From contig NZ_CP124543.1 in the NCBI RefSeq assembly GCF_029953635.1, positions 4,257,455 through 4,321,454 of the forward strand: DNA of 64,000 nucleotides. Reading direction: 5' to 3'. Source of the DNA: Halotia branconii CENA392 (GTDB taxonomy: Bacteria > Cyanobacteriota > Cyanobacteriia > Cyanobacteriales > Nostocaceae). Below the pieces are notes generated by a model. The model was not told the DNA's origin, searched no databases, and was given only the letters and a program-made list of their open reading frames with translations. Within the stretch, counting starts at the first letter, position 1; each line of letters opens with the position of its first letter. The position numbers and the translations under genes are program-made. Shown one piece after another: positions 26,362 to 35,114 of the stretch.

Positions 26362-28074
26362 CTAATAATGAGTTCCCGTTTTGCGTTGATGGACGGCTGT
26401 AACACCATCTTGATTTAGTACTTTGCCATCATCTACAGTTGCATAAATTAGCCAGTGATCGCCAGATTCCATCCGGGTTTGTACGGTACATTCTAGATAA
26501 GCAAGAGCATCAGTAAGTACAGGAATATCATTGGCGGTTGACTCCGCAGCCACATCAGCAAATCGGTCTTGTCCTGGGCCAAAGGGTTTGAGAAAGTGCT
26601 TCATTAAACCCAGGTGATTACCTTCTTGCAGGATATTGAGGACAAATTTGTTTTCTGAGTGCATCAGTAGTTCCAAGGCGCGGTCTTTGGCAACGGCTAT
26701 GGTTAAACCAGGAGGATTAAAACTGGCTTGACTTACCCAAGAGGCAAGCATGGCACTGGAGATATCACCTTGTTTAGCTGTGACAACACACAGTGAACCG
26801 ACAATTCTGCCCACAGCTTGTTCTACAGTTGTGGCAGGAACACTTTGCGATCGCACTTTTTTGGCTTTTTTGAGTGCTTGGGCAAAGTCAGTTCCAGCTT
26901 CTTCACATAGTTGCAATGTGACATCATCTGGTTTGAATTTCACACGGATGGGGTCAAAACCAAATCGATAGCCAGCATCTTTGAGTTTGCCTTCAATTAA
27001 ATCAACTGCTTCTCCACTCCAGCCAAAAGAACCAAAAACTCCAGCGAGTTTATTATTAGTAGCGGTGGATAAGACAATCCCCAAAGCTGTTTGTACAGGT
27101 GTGGGTGCATGACCACCAAGAGTAGGGGAACCGATGACAAAACCAGAGGCTTTTTCGACAGCCGCGCGGATATCTTCTGGTTCTGTAAATTCGCAGTTAA
27201 TGGATTCTACAGCCACACCAGCTTTTGTAATGCCACGCGCGATCGCCTGGGCTAAAGTAGCTGTGTTACCGTAAGCTGAAGCATAAATCAACGCTACTGT
27301 AGCATCAGCAGATTTTTGTTGTTGAGTCCATTCTCGGTAAGCTTGGGTCAATTCAATTAAGCCGTAGCGCACCAAAGGCCCGTGTCCTGTGGCATACATT
27401 CTCACAGGCAAATCGGCAAGTTTATCTAGGGTAGTTTCCACTTGACGAGCATGGGGAGCCATCAGGCAATCGAAATAATAGCGCCGATCTTCGGTATATA
27501 TTTCCCAACCTTCATCAAATACCTGATCACCGCAAACATGGACTCCAAATAACTTATCTGAGTAGAGTATTTCTGTTTGGGGATCATAAGTGCAGAGTTG
27601 GTCTGCATAGCGGGGATTAGGAGTAGGAATAAATTGTAAACGATGTCCTTTGCCTAAATCTAGGGTTTCTTCCCCGCGCATTACCATAACTGGTAAATCG
27701 GGATTTTCTAAAGCCCCCCGCAAATTTATTGCCCCAGGATTAGAACAAACAAAGGTAATCTGCGGTGCAATTTCTAACAAAGCTTTTAATGTTGCAGCAC
27801 GGTTGGGATTGACGTGTCCCAAAATTACATAATCCAGGGTTTTAATATCAAAACGCTGTTGTAACGCTGCTAAATAAATTTGCGTAAATGTTTCCCCTGG
27901 TGGGTCTATCAAGGCAGTTTTATCACCTTCTATTAAATAAGAATTGGCAGTTGTACCTTTGGCTAGAGCATATTCAATTTCAAATCTGAGTCTAGCCCAA
28001 CTGCGCGATCGCAGTACTCTGGTATCTGTAGCAACAGGAAAAACCTGAACATCGCGGGGTTTGTTTTGTGGCAT
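26362..28074 (-). CDS. flv1: Flavodiiron protein, Flv1-like (non-canonical metal site)
   Basis: Cyanobacterial class C flavodiiron proteins reduce O2 to water with electrons from photosystem I. The 570 residues hold the three domains expected: metallo-beta-lactamase-like (1-250), flavodoxin (260-400, ALIYASAYGNTATLAQAIA) and flavin reductase (425-570, ending RKTGTHY). The first iron-binding motif, normally H-x-E-x-D-H, is GHVNPNRAAT, and NLHWPD-type sequence is NPRYAD, so most canonical ligands are missing, as known for Flv1/Flv2-type subunits that pair with Flv3/Flv4. It follows the Flv3-like gene on the same strand after 126 bp. A direct flv3-flv1 neighbourhood recalls the heterocyst-specific flv3B-flv1B pair of Anabaena; A or B identity is inferred. 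Confidence 0.93.
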   Translation of the reverse strand: MPQNKPRDVQVFPVATDTRVLRSRSWARLRFEIEYALAKGTTANSYLIEGDKTALIDPPGETFTQIYLAALQQRFDIKTLDYVILGHVNPNRAATLKALLEIAPQITFVCSNPGAINLRGALENPDLPVMVMRGEETLDLGKGHRLQFIPTPNPRYADQLCTYDPQTEILYSDKLFGVHVCGDQVFDEGWEIYTEDRRYYFDCLMAPHARQVETTLDKLADLPVRMYATGHGPLVRYGLIELTQAYREWTQQQKSADATVALIYASAYGNTATLAQAIARGITKAGVAVESINCEFTEPEDIRAAVEKASGFVIGSPTLGGHAPTPVQTALGIVLSTATNNKLAGVFGSFGWSGEAVDLIEGKLKDAGYRFGFDPIRVKFKPDDVTLQLCEEAGTDFAQALKKAKKVRSQSVPATTVEQAVGRIVGSLCVVTAKQGDISSAMLASWVSQASFNPPGLTIAVAKDRALELLMHSENKFVLNILQEGNHLGLMKHFLKPFGPGQDRFADVAAESTANDIPVLTDALAYLECTVQTRMESGDHWLIYATVDDGKVLNQDGVTAVHQRKTGTHY

Positions 28075-28087
28075 AGTTTTTTAGTTA

Positions 28088-28199
28088 ATGGGGCATTGGG
28101 CATGGGGCATGGGGCATTGGGCATGGGGAATTGATTATTATTCTCTTCATCTTCCCCTGCTTCCCCTGCTTCCCCTGCCTCCTCTGCCTCCCCTGCTTT
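28088..28199. repeat. GGGCATG/CCCCTGCTT tandem repeats between flv genes
   Basis: GGGGCATTGGGCATGGGGC units at 28089-28130 and CTTCCCCTGCTTCCCCTGCC units at 28150-28199. The second array sits against the stop codon of the Flv3-like gene and could affect read-through into flv1. Confidence 0.8.
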
Positions 28200-28200
28200 T

Positions 28201-29925
28201 TTAATAGTGGTTGCCGACTTTACGGTGATGCACAGCAGTCAGTGCATCTGGCTTACTCACTCGTCCGGCGTAAACGGTGCTGTATACTGCCCAGTGGTCG
28301 TTACAGTCCATGCGGCTAACGACTTCGCATTCTACGTAGGCGAGGGCATCGGTGAGGATGGGCGCACCATTTTCGGCGGGCTGGGTTCTTACACCTTCAA
28401 AGCGATCAGCACCGGGAACGAATCGCTTCAAAAAGTGCCTCATGAGTTTTTGGTAATTGCCTTCTTCTAAGACATTGAGAACAAAGCGATCGCCTACTTG
28501 CATGAGTGATTCAATCGCCCGATCTTTGGCGACTGCAATGGAAAAGCCGAGGGGTTTAAAGCTGGCTTGGCTGACCCAAGAGGCTAACATGGCACTGGAA
28601 ACATCGCCTTTTTTGGCGGTGATAATATACAACCCGCCGCTGATTCTACCTAAGGCTTTATCTAGGTCTGCACCTAGAGATTTCATGGCTTTGATGCTGC
28701 GATCGCGCCCTACCCATTGCCCTAAGTCGGTTCCAGCTTCTTCGCACTGTTTGTAGGTGTTTTCTGTGGGTGTTTGTTTAATCCGAATTGAGGGGAAACC
28801 TTCTGTTAAACCCAAATTGCGGAATTTACTCAACAAAGGATCTATCGGCTCATCATCGCCACCGCCAGTTTCAAAGATGCCTATGGCTTGCTTTTCTTTG
28901 GCAGATCCTAAAACGGTGCTGAGGGCAGCTTGGATACTAGCAGCGCCAGAAAGCGGTGGCGTTCCTACCACAATTCCGGTACAACGACTGACTAGTTCTC
29001 GTAGTTCTTGTAAATCTACTTCTGCGCCCAAGTCTACTATTTCCACGGCGACATCAGTTTTACTAATGCCATTGGCAATTGCTTGGGCGAGGCGATCGCT
29101 ATAGCCATATTCTGAAACGTAAAATATCCCAACTACTGTTTCTGCCTTGGTTTGTTTTTTACTCCAAGTGCGGTAGCGTCCAATTAGTTCTTCAACGTTG
29201 TGGGATAATAATGGCCCGTGACCTGTGGCAACCATGTCGATGGTTTTCAATTCTGCCATACGCTTAAGGGCAGACAATACTGACCGTGCGTTTGGCCCCA
29301 TCAAACAATCGTAGTAATATCTAAAATCTGCTTCAATCGCTTTTAAATCTTCATCAAAAGTGCTTTCTGAGCAATAGTGCAACCCAAAAGCATCGCAGGT
29401 GAACAAAATTTTGGTTTTGTGGTCAAAACTAAAGATGGTATCTGGCCAATGTAAATTGGGTGCAATCACAAATTCAAATTCATGACCATTGCCTAAATCT
29501 AAGCGATCGCCATTTTTGACAATTCGTCGTTTAAATGGCTGATGTACAAAATCTTCCAAAAACTGAATTGCTACCTTAGAACCAACAACCGTGATTTCTG
29601 GAGCCATAGACAGTAAATCTTTAACTAAGCCGCTATGGTCTGGCTCAGTGTGGCTGATAATTAAATAATCAATCTCAGTGGGTTTAATTAATCCGGTTAG
29701 AGTATCAAAATATAGTTGACGGAACTTTTCATGAGAAGTATCAACTAAGGCAGTTTGCTCACCCCGGATGAGAAATGAGTTATAAGTAGTACCATTTTGC
29801 AGACCAAACTCAATATCGAAGCGATCGCGATCCCAGTCTAGAGAGCGAATTGCTGTTGTCTGTTGAGCAATTTCTACAGTCTGTATGGTCAGCCGTTTTT
29901 CAGTTTTTTCGGTGAGCGCTACCAT
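28201..29925 (-). CDS. flv3: Flavodiiron protein, Flv3-like (canonical diiron site)
   Basis: This is the catalytically complete partner of the flavodiiron pair. I start at ATG 29925 (MVALTEKTEKRL, 574 residues), because the strong ribosome binding site AAGGAGGGG lies just upstream and would be inside the protein with the longer start at 29943. Diiron ligands are intact: ISHTEPDHSG (H-x-E-x-D-H), NLHWPD, FTCDAFG and ATGHGPLL. The flavodoxin domain shows IFYVSEYGYSDRLAQAIA, and the flavin reductase domain has KKGDVSSAMLASWVSQASF and ends RKVGNHY. Flv1/Flv3 heterodimers protect photosystem I in fluctuating light; the B forms act in heterocysts to keep oxygen low. Confidence 0.94.
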   Translation of the reverse strand: MVALTEKTEKRLTIQTVEIAQQTTAIRSLDWDRDRFDIEFGLQNGTTYNSFLIRGEQTALVDTSHEKFRQLYFDTLTGLIKPTEIDYLIISHTEPDHSGLVKDLLSMAPEITVVGSKVAIQFLEDFVHQPFKRRIVKNGDRLDLGNGHEFEFVIAPNLHWPDTIFSFDHKTKILFTCDAFGLHYCSESTFDEDLKAIEADFRYYYDCLMGPNARSVLSALKRMAELKTIDMVATGHGPLLSHNVEELIGRYRTWSKKQTKAETVVGIFYVSEYGYSDRLAQAIANGISKTDVAVEIVDLGAEVDLQELRELVSRCTGIVVGTPPLSGAASIQAALSTVLGSAKEKQAIGIFETGGGDDEPIDPLLSKFRNLGLTEGFPSIRIKQTPTENTYKQCEEAGTDLGQWVGRDRSIKAMKSLGADLDKALGRISGGLYIITAKKGDVSSAMLASWVSQASFKPLGFSIAVAKDRAIESLMQVGDRFVLNVLEEGNYQKLMRHFLKRFVPGADRFEGVRTQPAENGAPILTDALAYVECEVVSRMDCNDHWAVYSTVYAGRVSKPDALTAVHHRKVGNHY

Positions 29926-30031
29926 AACTCCCCTCCTTGACATAATTGAGTATTTCTCTGACTTTATTGTTACACGTCTTGATTGTTACGTTTTATTAAA
30001 AAATTTATAGTTTAATTAAAAAATTAAAACT

Positions 30032-30835
30032 GTGAAACCTCAAAGGCACATCGAGAATATTTGGCTAGCTTTAGAAATTGGCAATTCCCGGTTGCATTGG
30101 GCATTATTTAAAGGTGAAACCCTTGATTTGGCTTGGGATACAGAACATTTACCTGAATCAGTCATCCAGCAGCTAGCTCAATGCCAGACGCTGGATGATT
30201 TATTGTTGATAATTTTTCCTATCTATCATAAAACTGCTGCATTTTCCTCATTCCTGCCTCCTATTTTTATTGCTTCGGTGGTTCCTAGTCAAACGGCACT
30301 TTGGCAAAGTTACCCTCATGTGGAGATTATTACCTTAAATCAAGTACCCCTTTTAGGCATGTATCCTACATTAGGGATTGACCGCGCCTTGGCTTTGTGG
30401 GGTGCTGGGAAAGTTTGGGGTTTCCCGATGCTGGTAATTGATGCTGGAACAACTTTGACTTTTACAAGTGCAGATATCAACCAATGTTTAGTTGGGGGCG
30501 CAATTTTACCAGGATTAAGCTTGCAATTTTTAACTTTAGGTCAAAAAACAGGGCAATTACCAATAGTAGAAACCAAAATTATTACGTCTTTACCTCCACG
30601 TTTTGCACTCAATACACCAGAGGCAATTCAAAGTGGAGTGATTTATACATTAATAGCGGGAATCAAAGATTTTATAGAGGCGTGGTGGGATTTATTTCCT
30701 CAAGGAAAAATTGCAATTAAAGGAGGCGATCGCACTTTATTATTTAATCATTTGCAAGCGTTATATCCTGAAATTGCCGTACATTTGATCGTAGAACAAA
30801 ACTTAATTTTTTGGGGAATGCGGGAGATTAACTGA
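30032..30835 (+). CDS. coaX: Type III pantothenate kinase
   Basis: CoaX phosphorylates pantothenate in the first committed step of coenzyme A synthesis. The 267-residue frame starts at GTG 30032. ASKHA-fold motifs are present: the phosphate-1-like LALEIGNSRLHWALFKG near the N-terminus (family form D-x-G-N-T/S), GIDRALALWGA near residue 110 and VIDAGTTLTFTSAD near 135-150, then GGAILPGLSLQFLTL. The first position of the phosphate-1 motif is Glu rather than Asp, a conservative change. It is transcribed divergently from flv3. Confidence 0.92.
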   Translation: MKPQRHIENIWLALEIGNSRLHWALFKGETLDLAWDTEHLPESVIQQLAQCQTLDDLLLIIFPIYHKTAAFSSFLPPIFIASVVPSQTALWQSYPHVEIITLNQVPLLGMYPTLGIDRALALWGAGKVWGFPMLVIDAGTTLTFTSADINQCLVGGAILPGLSLQFLTLGQKTGQLPIVETKIITSLPPRFALNTPEAIQSGVIYTLIAGIKDFIEAWWDLFPQGKIAIKGGDRTLLFNHLQALYPEIAVHLIVEQNLIFWGMREIN

Positions 30836-30874
30836 AAGAGATTTTGTCAAGCTTTGACCAAAGGAGATAAGTAA

Positions 30875-31504
30875 ATGGTTCAATCGCTACCAATTACAAT
30901 TACTGTTGACCAGTTTCTAGACTGGTATCCTGTTAATTCAACACAGTTACGTTACGAATTACATAATGGATTTATTAAGCAAATGCCATCACCAACAGGT
31001 GATCATGAATTACTTATCGCATTTTTGATCAAGCAAATTTTGCTAGAGTGCGCCCGTCTTGTAAAACCCTATGACATTCCGAAAATAGGGTTTGTTCAGT
31101 CAAATGAAAGTGAATCTGCTTTCTTGCCTGATGTACTGTTGTTGAATCGCCTTAACTTAGTTAATGAGCCTTTATGGAGAAATAAATCAACAGTTAGGCA
31201 ACCATTATCAATCCCATTAGTTATAGAAGTTGTCAGCACGAATTGGCGTGATGATTACTTCACCAAGCTTGGTCAATATGAAGCTATTGGCATCCCTGAA
31301 TACTGGATTGTAGATTATGCGGCTTTGGGTGGTAGAAAATTCATTGGTAATCCTAAACAACCAACTATCTCAATTTACTCGTTAATTGAAGGGGAATACC
31401 AAGTTAAGCAATTCCGAAATAGCAATCGCATCGAATCGCTAACTTTTCCCGACTTGGAGCTAACTGCTGAACAGATTTTTCAATCTGCCAATCCAGTGAC
31501 ATAA
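30875..31504 (+). CDS. Uma2 family putative endonuclease
   Basis: Uma2 (DUF820) proteins have a PD-(D/E)XK restriction-endonuclease-like fold and are strongly multiplied in cyanobacteria; their targets are unknown. The 209-residue frame starts after AAAGGAGATAAGT. Family marks are the N-terminal TVDQFLDWYP, YELHNGFIKQMPSPTGDH, the catalytic-type ESAFLPDVLLL (Asp), IPLVIEVVSTNWRDDYFTKL (E-V-x-S) and YEAIGIPEYWIVDY. All are intact. It lies 39 nt after coaX, so may be co-transcribed with it, but no functional link is known. Confidence 0.92.
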   Translation: MVQSLPITITVDQFLDWYPVNSTQLRYELHNGFIKQMPSPTGDHELLIAFLIKQILLECARLVKPYDIPKIGFVQSNESESAFLPDVLLLNRLNLVNEPLWRNKSTVRQPLSIPLVIEVVSTNWRDDYFTKLGQYEAIGIPEYWIVDYAALGGRKFIGNPKQPTISIYSLIEGEYQVKQFRNSNRIESLTFPDLELTAEQIFQSANPVT

Positions 31505-31628
31505 TTCCTTATTAATTTATTGACGCTGCGCGTGTCAGTGGTCAATTGTCAGTTGTTTTTTGGTTTAATACCCCATCCCTTTATGGGTGGTTTTCACAAA
31601 TCTTTACCACTGACTACTGACTACTGAC

Positions 31629-31657
31629 AAAACTCCATCCCTTCATGTGGAGTTTTT
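31629..31657. terminator. Hairpin terminator, probably bidirectional
   Basis: AAAACTCCA and TGGAGTTTT are perfect inverted repeats around a 10-nt loop. On the plus strand they run into TATTTTT, a T-rich tract suited to ending Uma2 transcription; on the minus strand they overlap the phoH-like stop and are followed by TTTTG. Confidence 0.75.
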
Positions 31658-32609
31658 ATTTTTCGTATTGTTCGTATGCAGCAACAATACGTTGAACTAA
31701 AGGATTACGTACAACGTCTTTTTTAGAAAATTCACAAAAGGCAATACCATCAACGTCTTTTAAAATTTGTAATGCTGCTGTTAAACCGGATTGCTGATTT
31801 AATGGCAAATCAGTTTGGGTTGTATCACCTGTAACCACCATCCGGGAACGAAAACCCAAACGAGTTAAAACCATTTTCATTTGAGCAGGTGTAGTATTTT
31901 GGGCTTCATCTACGATCACAAAAGCATGATTGAGGGTACGTCCTCGCATATAAGCTAGTGGGGCAACTTCAATGACACCGCGTTCCATCAAATTAGGGAC
32001 TTTTTCGGGATCAATAAATTCATAAATAGCATCGTAAAGCGGACGTAGATAGGGATTAACTTTTTGCTGCAAGTCTCCAGGTAAAAAGCCAAGTTTTTCA
32101 CCAGCTTCTACGGCAGGACGAGTTAAAATCAACTTTTCAACTTGGTTAGACAACAATGCTTGTACGGCGACAACAACAGCGAGGTATGTTTTACCAGTAC
32201 CAGCTGGCCCAATACAAAAAGTCATGTCACGCTTACGTATGGCATTGATGTATTGTCTTTGTCGAAAAGTTTTAGCGCGGATTTCTTCGCCTCGACGAGT
32301 TTTGGCAAGGACATCTCGCTGCAATTCTTGCAGTTCTTCTTCTCGATGGGTATCTAGAGCTTGACGGGCTGTTAAAATGTCGGCACTAGAGATGTTATTG
32401 CCTTTAATCCAAATTTCTTCAAGCGATCGCACTAATCGAGAAGCCAATTTAATTTCTTGGTCTGTACCAGAAATGCGGAGTTCTTGACCGCGCAGCACTA
32501 AGCTGGCTCCTGTTTGTTGGGATAAAAGTTTGAGATTTTCTTCCCTATCACCTACTAGAGCGATCGCACTAGGAATATTAGGCAGCGGAATTGTTAAGGC
32601 TTCTGCCAT
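31656..32609 (-). CDS. PhoH-like ATPase
   Basis: The 317-residue P-loop ATPase is of the PhoH family, linked to RNA metabolism, often beside ybeY or KH-domain genes. It has an N-terminal region with a KH-like segment (residues 15-70, ASLVLRGQELRISGTDQEI), the Walker A FCIGPAGTGKTYLAVVVAV near 135, then LTRPAVEAGEKLGFLPGDL, GVIEVAPLAYMRGRTLNHAF and the Walker B FVIVDEAQNTTP near 215, and GDTTQTDLP. All family motifs are intact. It is the last gene of an rpsP-khpA-phoH run on the minus strand, which supports a role in translation or RNA turnover. Confidence 0.93.
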   Translation of the reverse strand: MAEALTIPLPNIPSAIALVGDREENLKLLSQQTGASLVLRGQELRISGTDQEIKLASRLVRSLEEIWIKGNNISSADILTARQALDTHREEELQELQRDVLAKTRRGEEIRAKTFRQRQYINAIRKRDMTFCIGPAGTGKTYLAVVVAVQALLSNQVEKLILTRPAVEAGEKLGFLPGDLQQKVNPYLRPLYDAIYEFIDPEKVPNLMERGVIEVAPLAYMRGRTLNHAFVIVDEAQNTTPAQMKMVLTRLGFRSRMVVTGDTTQTDLPLNQQSGLTAALQILKDVDGIAFCEFSKKDVVRNPLVQRIVAAYEQYEK

Positions 32610-32711
32610 AAGTATTGCTTAGTTTTTGAGGATGAGGAAGTAAAAGGAAGATCAAGAAGCAGATTACAATTACTGTCCTTCTCTTCATCCTCCTTCCTCT
32701 CTAATTTTGAT

Positions 32712-33146
32712 CTAACGAAAACGGGGTTTAACAATGGGTTTAGGACTATCGTTACCGCGTCGTTCTATCGTTTTGGGCGGTGGTAATTGCTCTTCTTGGT
32801 CTTCATCAAAAGATGTACCCTCCCGGCTCTGAGAATTGCTGCCATAGATATCCAGGTATACTGATTGACCAGCAACTTCAGCCGCTGCGGCAATTACTGT
32901 ACGAATCGCCTGAATATTACGTCCCCCTCGACCAAACACTTTTCCTTTGTCTGTGCTGTCAAAGGCAATACGAATCCAAGCCCGTTTCAGGGTGTGAGAG
33001 ATTTCACAATCAACGCTTAAAGTTTCTGGAGATTCTAAAAACGGTTGCATTAAAAAGCTAACCAGTCCAATGTAGTTGGGGGTAGCAGTTGGAGATTTTG
33101 TTTCGATATTAAGATGAGGCTGTGGCACTGACCTGTTCAAAAACAT
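32712..33146 (-). CDS. khpA: KH-domain RNA-binding protein (KhpA-like)
   Basis: KhpA is a small single-KH RNA-binding protein. The domain covers about residues 20-100, with the G-x-x-G loop in GKVFGRGGRNIQAIRTVI; the C-terminal 40 residues are acidic then basic and disordered-looking (FDEDQEEQLPPPKTIERRG). With ATG 33146 the gene overlaps the rpsP 3' end by 38 nt in another phase, which points to translational coupling; a start further downstream (near YIGLVSF) cannot be excluded. Its position between rpsP and phoH is the common cyanobacterial order. Confidence 0.88.
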   Translation of the reverse strand: MFLNRSVPQPHLNIETKSPTATPNYIGLVSFLMQPFLESPETLSVDCEISHTLKRAWIRIAFDSTDKGKVFGRGGRNIQAIRTVIAAAAEVAGQSVYLDIYGSNSQSREGTSFDEDQEEQLPPPKTIERRGNDSPKPIVKPRFR

Positions 33147-33369
33147 TGGCTTTTACTAGAATGCGACGAACGGTATCAGTAGGTTGAGCACCTTGTTGTA
33201 GTCGCTTGACGATGCCGGGAATGTCTAATCGCACTTCATCGGTTCTAGGGTTATAGAATCCTAGTTCTTCTAGGGGACGACCATCGCGGCGAGCGAGGCT
33301 GTTGATGGCAATAATGCGGTAACTTGGTTCCCGTTTTTTACCGTATCGCTTTAAGCGCAGTTTGATCAT
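33109..33369 (-). CDS. rpsP: 30S ribosomal protein bS16
   Basis: The 86-residue bS16 has the classic start MIKLRLKRYGKKREPSYRII and the segments SLARRDGRPLEELGFYNP and GIVKRLQQGAQPTDTVRRIL. It binds 16S rRNA in the 30S body during assembly. GGAGAAT lies upstream of ATG 33369. It heads the rpsP-khpA-phoH run and overlaps khpA. Confidence 0.98.
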   Translation of the reverse strand: MIKLRLKRYGKKREPSYRIIAINSLARRDGRPLEELGFYNPRTDEVRLDIPGIVKRLQQGAQPTDTVRRILVKANVFEQVSATASS

Positions 33370-33512
33370 AGTTGAGGAATTATTCTCCTGTTGTAGTTAT
33401 GGTCAAATGATAATTTTAGCATTTGACTAGCATTCACTGCTATGGGTTAAGAATTAATAGACCAAAACCTCAGATAGCGTTTTTTGGTTGTGTGTAATAC
33501 GCTTGAAGAAAA

Positions 33513-33547
33513 GGGGCTAGGGGCTAGGGGCTAGGGGCTAGGGACTA
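33513..33547. repeat. GGGGCTA heptamer tandem repeat
   Basis: Four perfect GGGGCTA units followed by GGGACTA. It is a short tandemly repeated repetitive sequence of the type known from heterocystous cyanobacteria, located just downstream of the inositol-phosphatase stop. Confidence 0.9.
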
Positions 33548-33574
33548 GATAGAGTAGAATTGACAAGACTCTGT

Positions 33575-34387
33575 TCATTTCCAAGCTGATAGGGGTGGAA
33601 CTTGCATTAGTTCTTGGCTGAGGCTGTTGTGGAGATAACCATTAGTAGCGAGAAGTCTACCTGATTCAATTTTTAAGGGAGTGCCGTCGTAGGCGCTGAC
33701 TTGACCGCCAGCTTCTTGTAACAAAATTATTCCAGCAGCAATATCCCAAGGTGAAAGTCCTCGTTCCCAATATCCATCAACACGGCCACAAGCAACATAA
33801 GCTAAATCTAATGATGCCGAACCGCTACGTCTGACTCCTTGGGTAAGATGGGTAAGGTGACAAAATTCTGCATAATTATTGTCAGATGTATCGCGGCGAT
33901 CGTAGGCAAATCCTGACACCAAAAGACTTTTACTCAATTGGGCAGTTTCTGAAACTTTGATGGGACGGCGATCGCGTGTTGCTCCTAAGCCAGCCCCAGC
34001 CCGGAATAATTCATGATGAAAAGGGTCATAAATTACACCGACTTGTGGAACACCGTTAATTAATAACCCAATAGAAACTGCAAAAGCTGGATATTGGTGA
34101 GCGTAGTTGGTTGTCCCATCTAGAGGATCAATTGCCCAGAGATATTCATTATCTTGGTTTCCTAGTTGACCTGATTCTTCAGCAAGGATGGAATGCTGGG
34201 GAAAATGGCGATGTAAAATTTCTAAAATTATCGCTTCTGAGGCTTTATCCGCAGCAGTCACTAAATCACCAGGGCGACCTTTTTCGGTAATCGCATCTTC
34301 TAATTTACCCAAATAACCTTGCAACACTGCACCCGCAGCTAAGGCTGCTTCCGTGGCAATATCTAGAAAAATTTGTAGTTGAGTCAT
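33575..34387 (-). CDS. Inositol monophosphatase family protein
   Basis: The 270-residue Mg2+-dependent phosphatase starts at ATG 34387 (MTQLQIFLDIATEAALAAG); the 15 codons upstream translate a GGGCATAGG repeat and are excluded. Metal and phosphate motifs are intact: ILAEESGQ near residue 70, LWAIDPLDGTTNYAHQYP near 85-102, and the C-terminal WERGLSPWDIAAGIILLQEA with the last metal Asp. Substrates in this family include inositol-1-phosphate, histidinol phosphate and fructose-1,6-bisphosphate, and sequence reading alone does not choose between them. Confidence 0.92.
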   Translation of the reverse strand: MTQLQIFLDIATEAALAAGAVLQGYLGKLEDAITEKGRPGDLVTAADKASEAIILEILHRHFPQHSILAEESGQLGNQDNEYLWAIDPLDGTTNYAHQYPAFAVSIGLLINGVPQVGVIYDPFHHELFRAGAGLGATRDRRPIKVSETAQLSKSLLVSGFAYDRRDTSDNNYAEFCHLTHLTQGVRRSGSASLDLAYVACGRVDGYWERGLSPWDIAAGIILLQEAGGQVSAYDGTPLKIESGRLLATNGYLHNSLSQELMQVPPLSAWK

Positions 34388-34393
34388 TTTAAT

Positions 34394-34434
34394 AATTAGG
34401 GCATAGGGCATAGGGCATGGGGCATAGGGCATAG
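34394..34434. repeat. GGGCATA tandem repeat
   Basis: Six consecutive units of GGGCATA/GGGCATG directly upstream of the inositol-phosphatase start. A palindromic-repeat fragment (CTGAGCGTAGTCGAAGTGCT) follows near 34463. Confidence 0.85.
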
Positions 34435-34514
34435 AGATTATTATTCTCCTCTGCTTTGGCCACTGAGCGTAGTCGAAGTGCTGCTTCCCTTAAGTATTCA
34501 CTAATCAATACTGC

Positions 34515-35114
34515 TTAACGATTTAGGCGGCGAAATTCTACTGGAGTTAAACGCATAGGTTTTTCTGGGTTCCAAATTCCTTTCCCCATGAGTCTAGCCC
34601 ATTGTTGAGCGCGTTCTAAACGTTGATCATATTTGTGATTAGGCGATCGCCCCACAAACAACCCATACCCTTGTTTAAGTATTTGTTCATTCAATAATTG
34701 TTGATCTCTCCACACGTAAGCCAAAGTTCGGCCAATTTTGTCTTTGGCTTCGATGTCAAACTCCAACGTTACAGGTTTTTCGAGATCGCCAATCAGCTGT
34801 TCTAAGGCTTCCTTTGCCCCATATCCCCAAGGGCGCTGTCGCAAATCGGGTGCATCAACACCAATTAACCGTACCTGGGATATAAGATTTGGTTGTTCAG
34901 CCATACCCAAAACTTCTAAACTTTGGCCACTTACCACCCGCGCTACCTTCACCTGAGCCTGATTGTTTTGAAGCTGACTTTTGGCTTGACAACTCATTAG
35001 TAGTAACAGACAAGCTAAAATGGCAACTTTTCCCATCCAAAGGCCAAAACCTTGAGACCCTTTAATTTGCAACTTTGCGACGGACAATTGTGTGAACAAA
35101 ATTTTAATCTTCAT
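34515..35114 (-). CDS. Thermonuclease-like (SNase) lipoprotein
   Basis: The 199-residue protein has a hydrophobic segment with lipobox LLLLMSC (Cys42), so it should be lipid-anchored outside the cytoplasmic membrane. Residues 55-185 form an SNase-type OB fold: VRLIGVDAPDLRQRPWGYGA, then AKEALEQLI, LEFDIEAKDKIGRTLAYVW and LLNEQILKQGYG. The catalytic Arg-Glu-Arg positions of staphylococcal nuclease appear to be Arg (VRLIG), Glu (KEALE) and Arg (IGRTL), so it may be active. ATG 35114 overlaps the ferredoxin stop by 11 nt, and AAGGCGGG lies upstream; ATG 35036 would give a more typical lipoprotein leader. Confidence 0.85.
   Translation of the reverse strand: MKIKILFTQLSVAKLQIKGSQGFGLWMGKVAILACLLLLMSCQAKSQLQNNQAQVKVARVVSGQSLEVLGMAEQPNLISQVRLIGVDAPDLRQRPWGYGAKEALEQLIGDLEKPVTLEFDIEAKDKIGRTLAYVWRDQQLLNEQILKQGYGLFVGRSPNHKYDQRLERAQQWARLMGKGIWNPEKPMRLTPVEFRRLNR

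Noticed and set aside
28207..29267. Chain of plus-strand ORFs opposite the Flv3-like gene
   Set aside because: Antisense shadows of a strongly coding minus-strand gene.
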